DNA of 64,000 bases, taken from positions 1 through 64,000 of the forward strand of contig NZ_LBNQ01000040.1 in assembly GCF_001005215.1 (NCBI RefSeq), written 5' to 3'. The DNA comes from Lampropedia cohaerens. Its GTDB lineage: Bacteria > Pseudomonadota > Gammaproteobacteria > Burkholderiales > Burkholderiaceae_C. The notes under the pieces are model-generated. The model was given only the letters and a program-made list of their open reading frames with translations, searched no databases and had not been told where the DNA came from. Below, in pieces: positions 54,370 to 64,000 of this stretch. The position numbers were made by a program, and so were the translations under genes. Each line of letters starts with the position of its first letter. Position 1 is the stretch's first letter.

Positions 54370-56067
54370 ATGATGTTGAGCAATCCCGCCCAGAAGTACC
54401 GTGCCTTCGCCCCCGTCAAGCTCACGGATCGCACGTGGCCCGATGCGCAGATCACGCGCCCGCCGGTGTGGTGCAGTGTGGATCTGCGCGATGGCAACCA
54501 GGCGCTGATCGAGCCGATGAATGTCGAGCGCAAGCTGCGCATGTTCAAGACGCTGGTCGACATCGGCTTCAAGGAGATCGAGATCGGCTTCCCGTCTGCT
54601 TCGCAGATCGAGTTCGACTTTGCCCGCAAGCTGATCGAGGACAACCTGATCCCTGACGATGTCACGGTGCAGGTGTTGACGCAGGCGCGCGAACATCTGG
54701 TGCGGCGCACCTTCGAGGCGCTCAAGGGTGCTCGTCGGGCCATCGTGCATTTGTACAACGCGACCGCGCCGGTCATGCGCAAGGTGGTGCTGGGCATGAG
54801 TGAGGACGAGATCGTCGAGCTGGCCGCGTCGAACGCACGCCTGTTCCAGCAGATTGCTGCCGAGCATCCGGAAACCGAGTGGGTATTCGAGTATTCGCCC
54901 GAGATGTACTCCGACACCGAGCTGGCATTCAGCAAGCGTGTGGTTGATGCCGTCACGGACGTGTGGCAGCCAACCCCCGAGAAGAAGTGCATCATCAACC
55001 TGCCGACCACGGTGGAGCATTGCACCCCCAATATCTTTGCCGACATGATCGAGTGGTCGCACCGCCATCTCAAGCGACGCGATTCCATCATCCTGTCGGT
55101 GCATCCGCACAATGACCGCGGCACCGGCACTGCGACGGCCGAGCTGGCGCTGATGGCCGGCGCTGACCGTCTGGAGGGCTGCCTGTTCGGCAATGGCGAG
55201 CGCACGGGCAATCTGGACATCGTCAACGTCGCGCTGAACATGTACAGCCAGGGCGTGCATCCGCAGCTGGACTTTTCCAACATCGACGAGATCAAGCGCA
55301 CGGTGGAGTACTGCAACCAGCTGCCGGTGCATCCGCGCCATCCCTATGTGGGGGAGCTGGTCTACACCTCGTTTTCCGGCTCGCACCAGGATGCCATCAA
55401 GAAGGCCTTTGCTGCCTACAGGGAAGGCGATATCTGGGACATGCCCTATCTGCCCATCGATCCCAAGGACGTGGGGCGCAGCTACGAGGCCGTCATTCGC
55501 GTCAACAGCCAGTCGGGCAAGGGCGGCATCTCCTACCTGCTCGAAAGTGAGTACAAGGTGACGCTGCCGCGCAAGCTGCAGATCGAGTTCAGCCAGGTTG
55601 TGCAAAGGCACATGGACAGCGAGGGGGCCGAATTTACCGCCAAGGACATCTGGGAGATCTTCCACAACGAGTACCGGCTGGGCGAGTCCGCTCCGGTCTA
55701 CCAGCTGGGTGGGGATGGTGCGGCAACCACCATCGAAGCGAAGATTGCGCGCCACGGTCAGGTAGCGGTTGTTGCAGGCAAAGGTTCGGGGCCCATCGAT
55801 GCCTTCATCAGCGCCCTGAGTGTTGCCACCGGCAAGGACGTGCGGGTGCTGGACTACGCCGAGCATGCCATCGGAGCCGGTGCGGACGCCTCGGCGATGG
55901 CCTATGTGGAGGTGGAGGTCGATGGCCAGCGCGCCTGGGGGGCGGGCGAGAACCCGAACATCGTCAGTGCGTCGATTGCGGCGATACTCAGCGGCCTTGA
56001 GCGTGCTGGCGTAGACTTTGGTGCGCTGGCCGGCCGCCGCGATGCGGCCGCCACCGCTGCCGTTTGA
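54370..56067 (+). CDS. leuA: 2-isopropylmalate synthase
   Basis: A 565-residue LeuA of the longer (type 2, plant/actinobacterial-like) form that opens with [20 protein letters not shown]. The TIM barrel has the metal/substrate motif [15 protein letters not shown] and the [20 protein letters not shown] motif with two metal His. The C-terminal regulatory domain binds leucine for feedback inhibition ([20 protein letters not shown]). It condenses acetyl-CoA with 2-oxoisovalerate, the first committed step to leucine. Transcription is attenuated by the upstream leader. Confidence 0.96.
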   Translation: MMLSNPAQKYRAFAPVKLTDRTWPDAQITRPPVWCSVDLRDGNQALIEPMNVERKLRMFKTLVDIGFKEIEIGFPSASQIEFDFARKLIEDNLIPDDVTVQVLTQAREHLVRRTFEALKGARRAIVHLYNATAPVMRKVVLGMSEDEIVELAASNARLFQQIAAEHPETEWVFEYSPEMYSDTELAFSKRVVDAVTDVWQPTPEKKCIINLPTTVEHCTPNIFADMIEWSHRHLKRRDSIILSVHPHNDRGTGTATAELALMAGADRLEGCLFGNGERTGNLDIVNVALNMYSQGVHPQLDFSNIDEIKRTVEYCNQLPVHPRHPYVGELVYTSFSGSHQDAIKKAFAAYREGDIWDMPYLPIDPKDVGRSYEAVIRVNSQSGKGGISYLLESEYKVTLPRKLQIEFSQVVQRHMDSEGAEFTAKDIWEIFHNEYRLGESAPVYQLGGDGAATTIEAKIARHGQVAVVAGKGSGPIDAFISALSVATGKDVRVLDYAEHAIGAGADASAMAYVEVEVDGQRAWGAGENPNIVSASIAAILSGLERAGVDFGALAGRRDAAATAAV

Positions 56068-56092
56068 AGCACATTGCCCGGTGCATTGTGGC

Positions 56093-56128
56093 AAGCCGCC
56101 TGTCGCGCGACGAGACTGGCGGCTTTTA
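56093..56128 (+). terminator. Rho-independent terminator of leuA
   Basis: AAGCCGCC (56093-56100) pairs with GGCGGCTT (56118-56125), which runs into TTTTAC. The loop contains a second small palindrome, TCGCGCGA. It lies 25 bases after the leuA stop. Confidence 0.8.
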
Positions 56129-56300
56129 CATACCTGCACTATGCGCCGGCTGCCAGCGCCTGAAGTGAGCGCCTATGGCCCCCTGCCAGCTGCGGCAGTG
56201 GAATTTCGCGCGTTTCGCAGTGGCTCCGGCGCGCCCCGTGCATGGTAGTGCCTGCATGTATTGATCAACCATTTTTTGCGACTCCGTTTCACCAGAACGT

Positions 56301-58601
<2,301 letters not shown>

Positions 58602-58661
58602 GCTGCGGCAGCGCTGTCTCCTGGAACCTGGCAACAGGTTCTGCCCACCTGGAGGGATCCA

Positions 58662-59990
58662 ATGTACGCCTACGTCTGGAAGCTCAAACGCGCCATACGC
58701 GGTTTGTGGTTTCGCACCATCATGTTCTCGCTGCTGGGCGTTGGCACCGCGCTGCTGGCCGCAGGCTTCAAGCAGTACATTCCGCTGGAATGGACCAACC
58801 GGCTGGGTGAAGACTCCGTGGGCACATTGCTCAACATCATGGCCAGCAGCATGCTGGCGGTGACGACGTTCTCGCTGAACATTCTGGTGGGCGCCTATGC
58901 GTCTGCAGCCAGTGGCGTCACGCCGCGAGCGTTTGAGCTGCTGCGCAATGACGCTACGGCGAACAACGCGTTGTCCACCTTTCTTGGTGCCTTCCTGTTC
59001 AGCATCGTCGGCATCATTGCGCTGCAGACCGGTGTCTACGAGGCGCAGGGGCGGACGCTGCTTTTCTGCGTCACCATCGTCGTCATTGCGGTCATCGTGT
59101 TCACGCTGATACGCTGGATCAACCATCTTTCGGGCCTTGGGCGACTAGGCGTGACGATTGCGCTGGTGGAGAAGTGCGCCGTCAAGGAAATCCAGGCGTA
59201 TCTGGCCAACCCTTATCAAGGTGCGCAGCCGTGGGACCGACAGGCCCATCCTTTGCCACAGGATGCCGTCTGCATCTTTGCAAAGCGCTCAGGTTATGTG
59301 CATCTGGTGGATGTCCCCAAGCTCGCCGCAGCGCTGGATGAGTGTGGATTGCCGGAGGCACGACTGTACGTGATGGCGTTGCCTGGGCAGTTCGTCTCAC
59401 CGGGCTCCGCGCCTTTGCTAGCGTTGCGGGGCGTGTCCGCAGCGCAACTGGATGCACTCGCGCCAACGTTGCGAGCCGCCTTCACCATTGACGTGAATCG
59501 CACGTTCGACAACGACCCCAGGTTCGGCATCGTCGTAATGGCTGAGATTGCCTCGCGGGCGCTATCGCCGGCCACCAATGATTCCGGTACGGCCATCGAC
59601 ATCATCAACCGCTCCATCCGCTTGCTGCGTCACTGGATTCCAGACCAGGCATCGGGGATGAACGGGAACGCGAATACAGGCGAACAGATACAGTATCCAC
59701 GTATCTGGATGCCGCGCATTGCGCTGGCCGACGTTTTCGACGACCTCTTTCCGCTCATCGCGCGCGATGGCGCACACCTGCGGGAGGTGGCAATCCGCCT
59801 GCAGAAGGCCTTGGTTGCGCTGAGCACTAACACCAGCCACGAGATTGCTGAGCTGGCCAGGCAGCATGCTGCGCAGGCACTTGCGCGAAACCGGCATGGC
59901 ATGGAATTCGCCCCCGATTTCGAGGCCGTCGCGGCGGTGCATGCTGACCGTTGGCCGCAGGAAGATGCGAGGGCAGCCCCTGCGGCCTGA
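58662..59990 (+). CDS. DUF2254 membrane protein
   Basis: A 442-residue predicted membrane protein of the DUF2254 family. Four membrane helices are visible in the first 155 residues (TIMFSLLGVGTALLAAGF; LLNIMASSMLAVTTFSLNIL; FLGAFLFSIVGIIALQTGVY; LLFCVTIVVIAVIVFTLIRW), with RNDATANNALSTFLGAFLFS typical of the family. The soluble C-terminal half contains DNDPRFGIVVMAEIASRALS and PATNDSGTAIDIINRSIRLL, the most conserved family stretches. Function unknown. GGAGGGATCC precedes the ATG. Confidence 0.9.
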   Translation: MYAYVWKLKRAIRGLWFRTIMFSLLGVGTALLAAGFKQYIPLEWTNRLGEDSVGTLLNIMASSMLAVTTFSLNILVGAYASAASGVTPRAFELLRNDATANNALSTFLGAFLFSIVGIIALQTGVYEAQGRTLLFCVTIVVIAVIVFTLIRWINHLSGLGRLGVTIALVEKCAVKEIQAYLANPYQGAQPWDRQAHPLPQDAVCIFAKRSGYVHLVDVPKLAAALDECGLPEARLYVMALPGQFVSPGSAPLLALRGVSAAQLDALAPTLRAAFTIDVNRTFDNDPRFGIVVMAEIASRALSPATNDSGTAIDIINRSIRLLRHWIPDQASGMNGNANTGEQIQYPRIWMPRIALADVFDDLFPLIARDGAHLREVAIRLQKALVALSTNTSHEIAELARQHAAQALARNRHGMEFAPDFEAVAAVHADRWPQEDARAAPAA

Positions 59991-60076
59991 GCCGCCTATT
60001 CGCGTCGCTGGCCCCGGTGCGCGCGGCATATCCGGCGTCAAGCGCAGCCTTGTTAGCAAGGTTCTGCAGCCAGTGG

Positions 60077-60433
60077 CTACGCTAGCCAGTGGGTCAGCGC
60101 ACCGTAGACGAGTGCGCCCACCAAGGTCGGAATGGCTATTGTCCTGAGCCAGCGGTGCAACAGCGCGACCACCGCCAGTGCCAGCACGCAGGCGATGATC
60201 CGCTCGGCGTGCCAGGCTGGCAGTGCCGTGACACCCCAGAGCGACACAACCAGCAGTGCACCGATCGCTGCCGCTCCGACGCCCGCCAGCAAGGCCTGCA
60301 GCAGCCGAGCGGGGGCGCTTTGGCGGCCGGAGGGCGCTGCCCGGGAGGCACGCAGCGCCTGGCGAAGTGGCAGCCAGCGCAGCAAAAACGTGCCGGCGCC
60401 GCTGAGCAGGACGATCCACCACGCGTGGTTCAT
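60077..60433 (-). CDS. azlD: AzlD family exporter subunit (pair 2)
   Basis: A 118-residue membrane protein (MNHAWWIVLLSGAGTFLLRW, VGALVYGALTHWLA) with four hydrophobic segments. It overlaps the azlC stop as ATGA. It is clearly different in sequence from the pair at 43986-45112, so this is not a recent duplication. Confidence 0.88.
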   Translation of the reverse strand: MNHAWWIVLLSGAGTFLLRWLPLRQALRASRAAPSGRQSAPARLLQALLAGVGAAAIGALLVVSLWGVTALPAWHAERIIACVLALAVVALLHRWLRTIAIPTLVGALVYGALTHWLA

Positions 60434-61134
60434 GGTGCATCTCCGGCGCGCCGGGGCAGATGCCATGCGGCATGCGCTGTTGCGCCTGCGACAATGCCCG
60501 CGAGTAACGCATGGTGTGCCGCCAGCCAGGGCAGGGTCGCTACGGTACCGACTGCGGCGCCTGCCAGCGCAGCGCTCCAGCGGCGCAGGCCTGCTTCCAG
60601 CAGCAGGGCAAAGAACAGAGCCGGCAGTACGAACTGCATCGCTTCGCGCAGCCAGGAGGGCCAGCTGTCAGCCTCGCCGACCAGCAGCACGCCGCACGCC
60701 GTGCCGGCCAGCCACGCAGCATAGGCGCCGCAGGACAGGCCAAACAGCCATCCGGCCCGGCATTCCTGTGGCGTGCGGTCGATGCGGGCCATGGCCGTGG
60801 CGAAGACCTCGTCGGTGAGCCCGAACGCCAGCAGTGGGCTGGCCACAGGGGAGGGCGGTGGCGCGAGATGCCGCGCAACGGCCGGACCGTAGAAGATGTG
60901 GCGGGCATTCATCAGCAGCACCGTAGGCACACTGGCGGCAAAGCCCGCGCCACTGGCCAGCAGGCTGGCCATCAGGAACTGGCTGGCGCCAGCGTAGACG
61001 GCCACGGAAATGAGCATGACCAGCGCTGGTGACAGCCCCGCCTCAATGGCTGTCACGCCAAACGACAGCGCAACCGGAAAGTAGCCTGCAGCGATCGACA
61101 GGCTCGCTGCCAGTCCCCGAGCAAAACCTCGCAT
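60430..61134 (-). CDS. azlC: AzlC family exporter large subunit (pair 2)
   Basis: A 234-residue protein with AzlC signatures: AAGYFPVALSFGVTAIEAGL, VAVYAGASQFLMASLLASGA, VLLMNARHIFYGPAVARHL and AFGLTDEVFATAM. This is closer to the typical YgaZ/AzlC consensus than pair 1. With AzlD it should export branched-chain amino acids. It is divergent from the pirin gene. Confidence 0.92.
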   Translation of the reverse strand: MRGFARGLAASLSIAAGYFPVALSFGVTAIEAGLSPALVMLISVAVYAGASQFLMASLLASGAGFAASVPTVLLMNARHIFYGPAVARHLAPPPSPVASPLLAFGLTDEVFATAMARIDRTPQECRAGWLFGLSCGAYAAWLAGTACGVLLVGEADSWPSWLREAMQFVLPALFFALLLEAGLRRWSAALAGAAVGTVATLPWLAAHHALLAGIVAGATAHAAWHLPRRAGDAP

Positions 61135-61284
61135 GGTTTCAGTAGTGAGTATGCAAGCGCGCCATTATGGCGGAAGCCACTTCGACGGGAAACGGCGGCC
61201 GATGCCAGCCTCCGTATCGTCTCATGGACGCGCTGCAGCGTTGCAGCTGTGGGGACTAGCGAAGCAGTGCGCAATCCTCACAAT

Positions 61285-61300
61285 GGAAGCAATCGCTTCC
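61285..61300. promoter_or_regulatory. Inverted repeat in front of the pirin ribosome site
   Basis: GGAAGC-AATC-GCTTCC is a perfect 6-bp inverted repeat directly before the AAGGAGG ribosome site (61301-61307). It could be an operator or an mRNA hairpin controlling pirin expression. No regulator gene is adjacent. Confidence 0.4.
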
Positions 61301-61315
61301 AAGGAGGTAATCCCG

Positions 61316-62017
61316 ATGATCACTATTCGCCCCTCGATGAAACGTGGCTTTGCCGACCACGGCTGGCTCAAGTCCTTCCACAGTTTTTCATTCGCTGAGT
61401 ATCACGATCCCGCCCACATGGGCTGGGGCAATCTGCGCGTCATCAACGAGGACTGCGTCGCGCCCGGCGTTGGCTTCGGCATGCACGGTCATCGTGACAT
61501 GGAGATCATCAGCTACGTGCTCTCCGGTGCGCTGGCGCACAAGGACAGCATGGGCAACACCAAGACCGTCTCGGCCGGCGAGGTGCAATGCATGAGCGCA
61601 GGCACGGGCGTCATGCACAGCGAGTTCAATCCGGATGCACGTGAACCGGTACATTTCCTGCAGATCTGGATTCTTCCCGATCGCCTGGGCATTGCGCCAG
61701 GCTATGCGCAAAAGCGTTTCGAGGATGTGGAAAAACGCGGGCGCCTGCGCCGGATTGCAGCGCCAGACGATGCGGATGGCGCACTGGTTATTCACGCCGA
61801 CGCCCATGTCTATGCAGGGCTGTTCGATGGTGGCGAGCAGGCGCGTCTGCCACTGCAGCCCGGGCGCAAGGGATATGTGTTCGTTGTGCGCGGCAGCGTG
61901 GCCGTGAACGGCCAGCCGTTGTCGGCTGGCGATGCGGCGCTGCTGGCAGAGGAGCCGCAGGTGCTGCTGACCGATGGTATGGATGCAGAGGTGCTGGTCT
62001 TCGACCTGCAGGCCTGA
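61316..62017 (+). CDS. Pirin family protein (quercetinase-like)
   Basis: A 233-residue bicupin: MKRGFADHGWLKSFHSFSFA, then VGFGMHGHRDMEIISYVLSG with two metal His, and GTGVMHSEFNPDAREPVHFL with the third His and Glu, a complete Fe-binding set. Such pirins include quercetin 2,3-dioxygenases; the real substrate is unknown. The start at 61316 has an ideal AAGGAGG ribosome site. Confidence 0.93.
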   Translation: MITIRPSMKRGFADHGWLKSFHSFSFAEYHDPAHMGWGNLRVINEDCVAPGVGFGMHGHRDMEIISYVLSGALAHKDSMGNTKTVSAGEVQCMSAGTGVMHSEFNPDAREPVHFLQIWILPDRLGIAPGYAQKRFEDVEKRGRLRRIAAPDDADGALVIHADAHVYAGLFDGGEQARLPLQPGRKGYVFVVRGSVAVNGQPLSAGDAALLAEEPQVLLTDGMDAEVLVFDLQA

Positions 62018-62027
62018 AGAACTGCGC

Positions 62028-62060
62028 AAAAAAACACGCACCCGAGAGGGCGCGTGTTTT
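62028..62060. terminator. Bidirectional terminator between pirin and the SYLF gene
   Basis: AAAACACGC (62031-62039) pairs with GCGTGTTTT (62052-62060). The A-run on the left and T-run on the right make it usable in both directions, serving the convergent pirin and SYLF genes. Confidence 0.8.
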
Positions 62061-62134
62061 CAGAGGCAGCTTACCTAAGCGCTCGGCCTCTTCCGGCGGG
62101 CAATCCACTGCTGCCCGCCGTGTCCAGGTTTCGC

Positions 62135-62716
62135 TTATGGCTTCTCAATGCGCGTGATGCGCGAGCCCTCCAGCGACACGCCCGCTTCCAGGCCCACGTT
62201 GGTCAGCACGAAGCTGGAAACCGGAGCGGTGGCGGTCGTGGTATCAATACTGCCGCTGGCACCAACGCGGCCTGCAGCAACGCTGGCATCCGCGCCGACC
62301 GCGAAGCCATCGCTTGCCAGGAATTTGTCGAGTGCTTCCTGCGTGTTGAAGACATAGATGATGGCCTTGGACTGGCCGCCTGCCTGCCAGCCGATGGAAG
62401 CGGCAGTGGTCGAGTAGTACCCGCGATTCTGGCCCTTGACCAGCAATACGCCGCGGCCGTGTTCTGCGCCGATCACGAAGCTTCCGCCCACCACGGTCGG
62501 GAAGACCAGCACACCGGCTGAGCGCTGCACCAGCTCGCGCGAGCCGGGCACCGCCTGGTACAGGCGCTGCAGGGTGGCCTCGGCACGATGTTCGATAGTG
62601 GTGTTGTCGGCCGCCGGAGCATGCGAGATGCCATCAGGTGTGACATTGCAGGCGACCAGCGCGAGGCTGCCTGCGGAGATGGCTGCGGCGAGGGCGAGAC
62701 GTTTCAAAGCGAACAT
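62135..62716 (-). CDS. SYLF/YSC84-domain lipoprotein
   Basis: A 193-residue lipoprotein (signal LALAAAISAGSLALVACNVT, lipobox L-V-A-C) with the SYLF (Ysc84) domain: AGVLVFPTVVGGSFVIGAEH, GRGVLLVKGQNRGYYSTTAA and SIGWQAGGQSKAIIYVFNTQ. SYLF domains bind phosphoinositide-like or other lipids; bacterial members are envelope proteins of unclear role. AAAAGGAG precedes the ATG at 62716. Confidence 0.93.
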   Translation of the reverse strand: MFALKRLALAAAISAGSLALVACNVTPDGISHAPAADNTTIEHRAEATLQRLYQAVPGSRELVQRSAGVLVFPTVVGGSFVIGAEHGRGVLLVKGQNRGYYSTTAASIGWQAGGQSKAIIYVFNTQEALDKFLASDGFAVGADASVAAGRVGASGSIDTTTATAPVSSFVLTNVGLEAGVSLEGSRITRIEKP

Positions 62717-62998
62717 GGTGAACTCCTTTTGTTGTACCTCGCCAGCGTAATCGTGCCACGACGCGATGCGCGTCAGCCAAAGGCTGACATTGCCGCCATC
62801 CAAATGCGTTCAGCAGCGGTCAGGATCCGCAGGGCACCGGAGCTTTCTGTTTTCTCGTTTATGCACGAGCGTGCCACTGGGTTAACGCACAGTTTGCAAA
62901 CATTTGTCCTATGCTGGCACTGCAAGGTCTGCCGTGTGCGGCAGCGCCGCGTAACCATCCATGCATGCCGCAGGCATGCAATCTGAGGGGAGGCAAAC

Positions 62999-63763
62999 AT
63001 GGGACGAGTAGAGAGCAAGGTGGCGCTGGTCACTGGTGGCGCGCTGGGCATTGGCAAGGCCACGGCCATGCTGCTGGCGCGCGAGGGCGCCAAGGTCGTC
63101 GTGACCGACCTCAAGCAGTCAGAAGGTGAGGCTGTCGTGCACGCCATTCGGGAGGCAGGTGGCCAAGCCATCTTCGTGCAGCACGATGTTGCCAAGGAGC
63201 AGGACTGGCAACAGGCCATGGCCGCCACTCTGGAAGCCTTTGGCCGACTCGACATCGCGGTCAACAATGCGGGCATTGGCTTCAGTGCCAATGTTGAACA
63301 GACCACCTTGGCCGATTGGCACCGCGTGCTGCAGATCAATCTGGATGGCGTGTTCCTGGGCACGCGCTTTGCCATCGAAGCGATGCGGCAAAGCGGAGGT
63401 GGCTCGATCATCAACCTCTCATCCATTGAGGGCCTGGTCGGCGATGCCGATCTGGCGGCCTACAACGCCAGCAAGGGTGGTGTGCGCATTTTCACGAAGT
63501 CTGCGGCCTTGCACTGCGCCAGGGCGGGCTACGGCATTCGTGTGAATTCCGTGCATCCGGGCTACATCTGGACGCCCATGGTGCAGCAGGCGGCCACGGA
63601 TACCAACAGTGCGGCCTACCAGCGGCTGGTCAGCCTCCATCCGATCGGGCATCTGGGCGAGGCCGATGACATTGCCTACGGAATCTTGTATCTCGCATCC
63701 AATGAGTCGAAGTTCGTCACCGGCAGTGAGCTTGTGATCGATGGCGGCTATACCGCGCAGTAG
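62999..63763 (+). CDS. SDR-family oxidoreductase
   Basis: A 254-residue classical short-chain dehydrogenase: the cofactor motif LVTGGALGIGKATAMLL, D-V-A after the second strand, LDIAVNNAGIGF, catalytic Ser in IINLSSIEGLVGD and YNASKGG (Y-x-x-x-K). The acidic residue after strand 2 (VVVTDLKQ) favours NAD over NADP. The substrate is not determinable; cyclohexanol-, glucose- or hydroxyacyl-type dehydrogenases are similar. Confidence 0.9.
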   Translation: MGRVESKVALVTGGALGIGKATAMLLAREGAKVVVTDLKQSEGEAVVHAIREAGGQAIFVQHDVAKEQDWQQAMAATLEAFGRLDIAVNNAGIGFSANVEQTTLADWHRVLQINLDGVFLGTRFAIEAMRQSGGGSIINLSSIEGLVGDADLAAYNASKGGVRIFTKSAALHCARAGYGIRVNSVHPGYIWTPMVQQAATDTNSAAYQRLVSLHPIGHLGEADDIAYGILYLASNESKFVTGSELVIDGGYTAQ

Positions 63764-64000
63764 CCGCGTGTAGTGGCGCGCGTCGGCCGGAGCGGGCAGG
63801 GCAGCGCCGACGGCACTGGTCTGGCCATGTGCGCCAAGGACCGGCATACGCGTCTTGCGCAGTGGCGCTGAGCAGATAACGAGGCAGGAGGAGATGGATG
63901 CGTGGAGTTTGGGCGCGCAGGAAGAAGGCGCAACGTGCACACGGGGATGGCCTGCAGGGGCGGGCCCCGGTGCCAGACTGGCATGCGTTGCCAGCGCAGG
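63764..64000. other. Right-end sequence without identified gene
   Basis: These 237 bases contain no open frame with family resemblance and no clear repeat. A gene could start beyond the window. Confidence 0.35.

Overview
The window is high-GC DNA with gene content typical of Burkholderiales, most likely near Comamonadaceae: a phasin and beta-ketothiolase (polyhydroxyalkanoate metabolism), a bkd operon with HMG-CoA lyase, MaeB with a phosphotransacetylase tail, a leuA attenuator, and fmt/def divergent from LysM-dprA. No species call is possible from the sequence alone.

Region 1 (about 1-12,072) is accessory DNA. An IS5-family element runs off the left edge. It abuts an 11.5-kb integrated element framed by a 116-bp direct repeat (398-513 and 11885-12000); the right copy ends at the 3' end of a tRNA-Arg(UCU). 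All element genes point the same way (minus). From the tRNA inward they are a tyrosine integrase, a small unknown gene, an AT-rich orphan cargo gene bracketed by two terminators, an AlpA-type regulator, a winged-helix-like protein, a Rep/primase-like replication protein, a non-coding control/origin region with palindromes and 22-bp iterons, and then a complete HK97-type head module: major capsid, prohead protease, portal, HNH endonuclease, small and large terminase, and two head-tail connectors. There are no tail, lysis or baseplate genes. This is the layout of a capsid-forming phage-inducible chromosomal island (cfPICI), a satellite that builds its own heads and takes tails from a helper phage. 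It is the most interesting system in the window.

Region 2 (12-32 kb) is chromosomal: a FemAB-like acyltransferase divergent from nadE, glnK, HMG-CoA lyase, the four-gene branched-chain keto-acid dehydrogenase operon, a degenerate HD-GYP protein, an aspartic protease, yajQ, murB, an ArsC/Spx-like protein, a type II NADH dehydrogenase, an orphan lipoprotein, rimO and a Fur-family repressor with a perfect palindrome at its start.

Region 3 (31-47 kb) holds hemD-hemX-hemY (hemY truncated; no adjacent hemC), the 4.5S SRP RNA, an ABC transporter (substrate-binding protein, permease, ATPase), a thiolase and a phasin with a strong terminator, cinA-pgpA, fadD, pgk, a first azlCD pair, fmt, a lipoprotein and def.

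Region 4 (47-64 kb) holds a LysM protein, dprA, rpsU, yqeY, a gamma-glutamyltransferase, leuA behind a leader-peptide attenuator, maeB, a DUF2254 membrane protein, a second azlCD pair, a pirin, a SYLF-domain lipoprotein and an SDR oxidoreductase. Leucine biosynthesis (leuA), leucine catabolism (bkd, HMG-CoA lyase) and two AzlCD-type exporter pairs give the window a branched-chain amino acid theme, although the genes are not one cluster.
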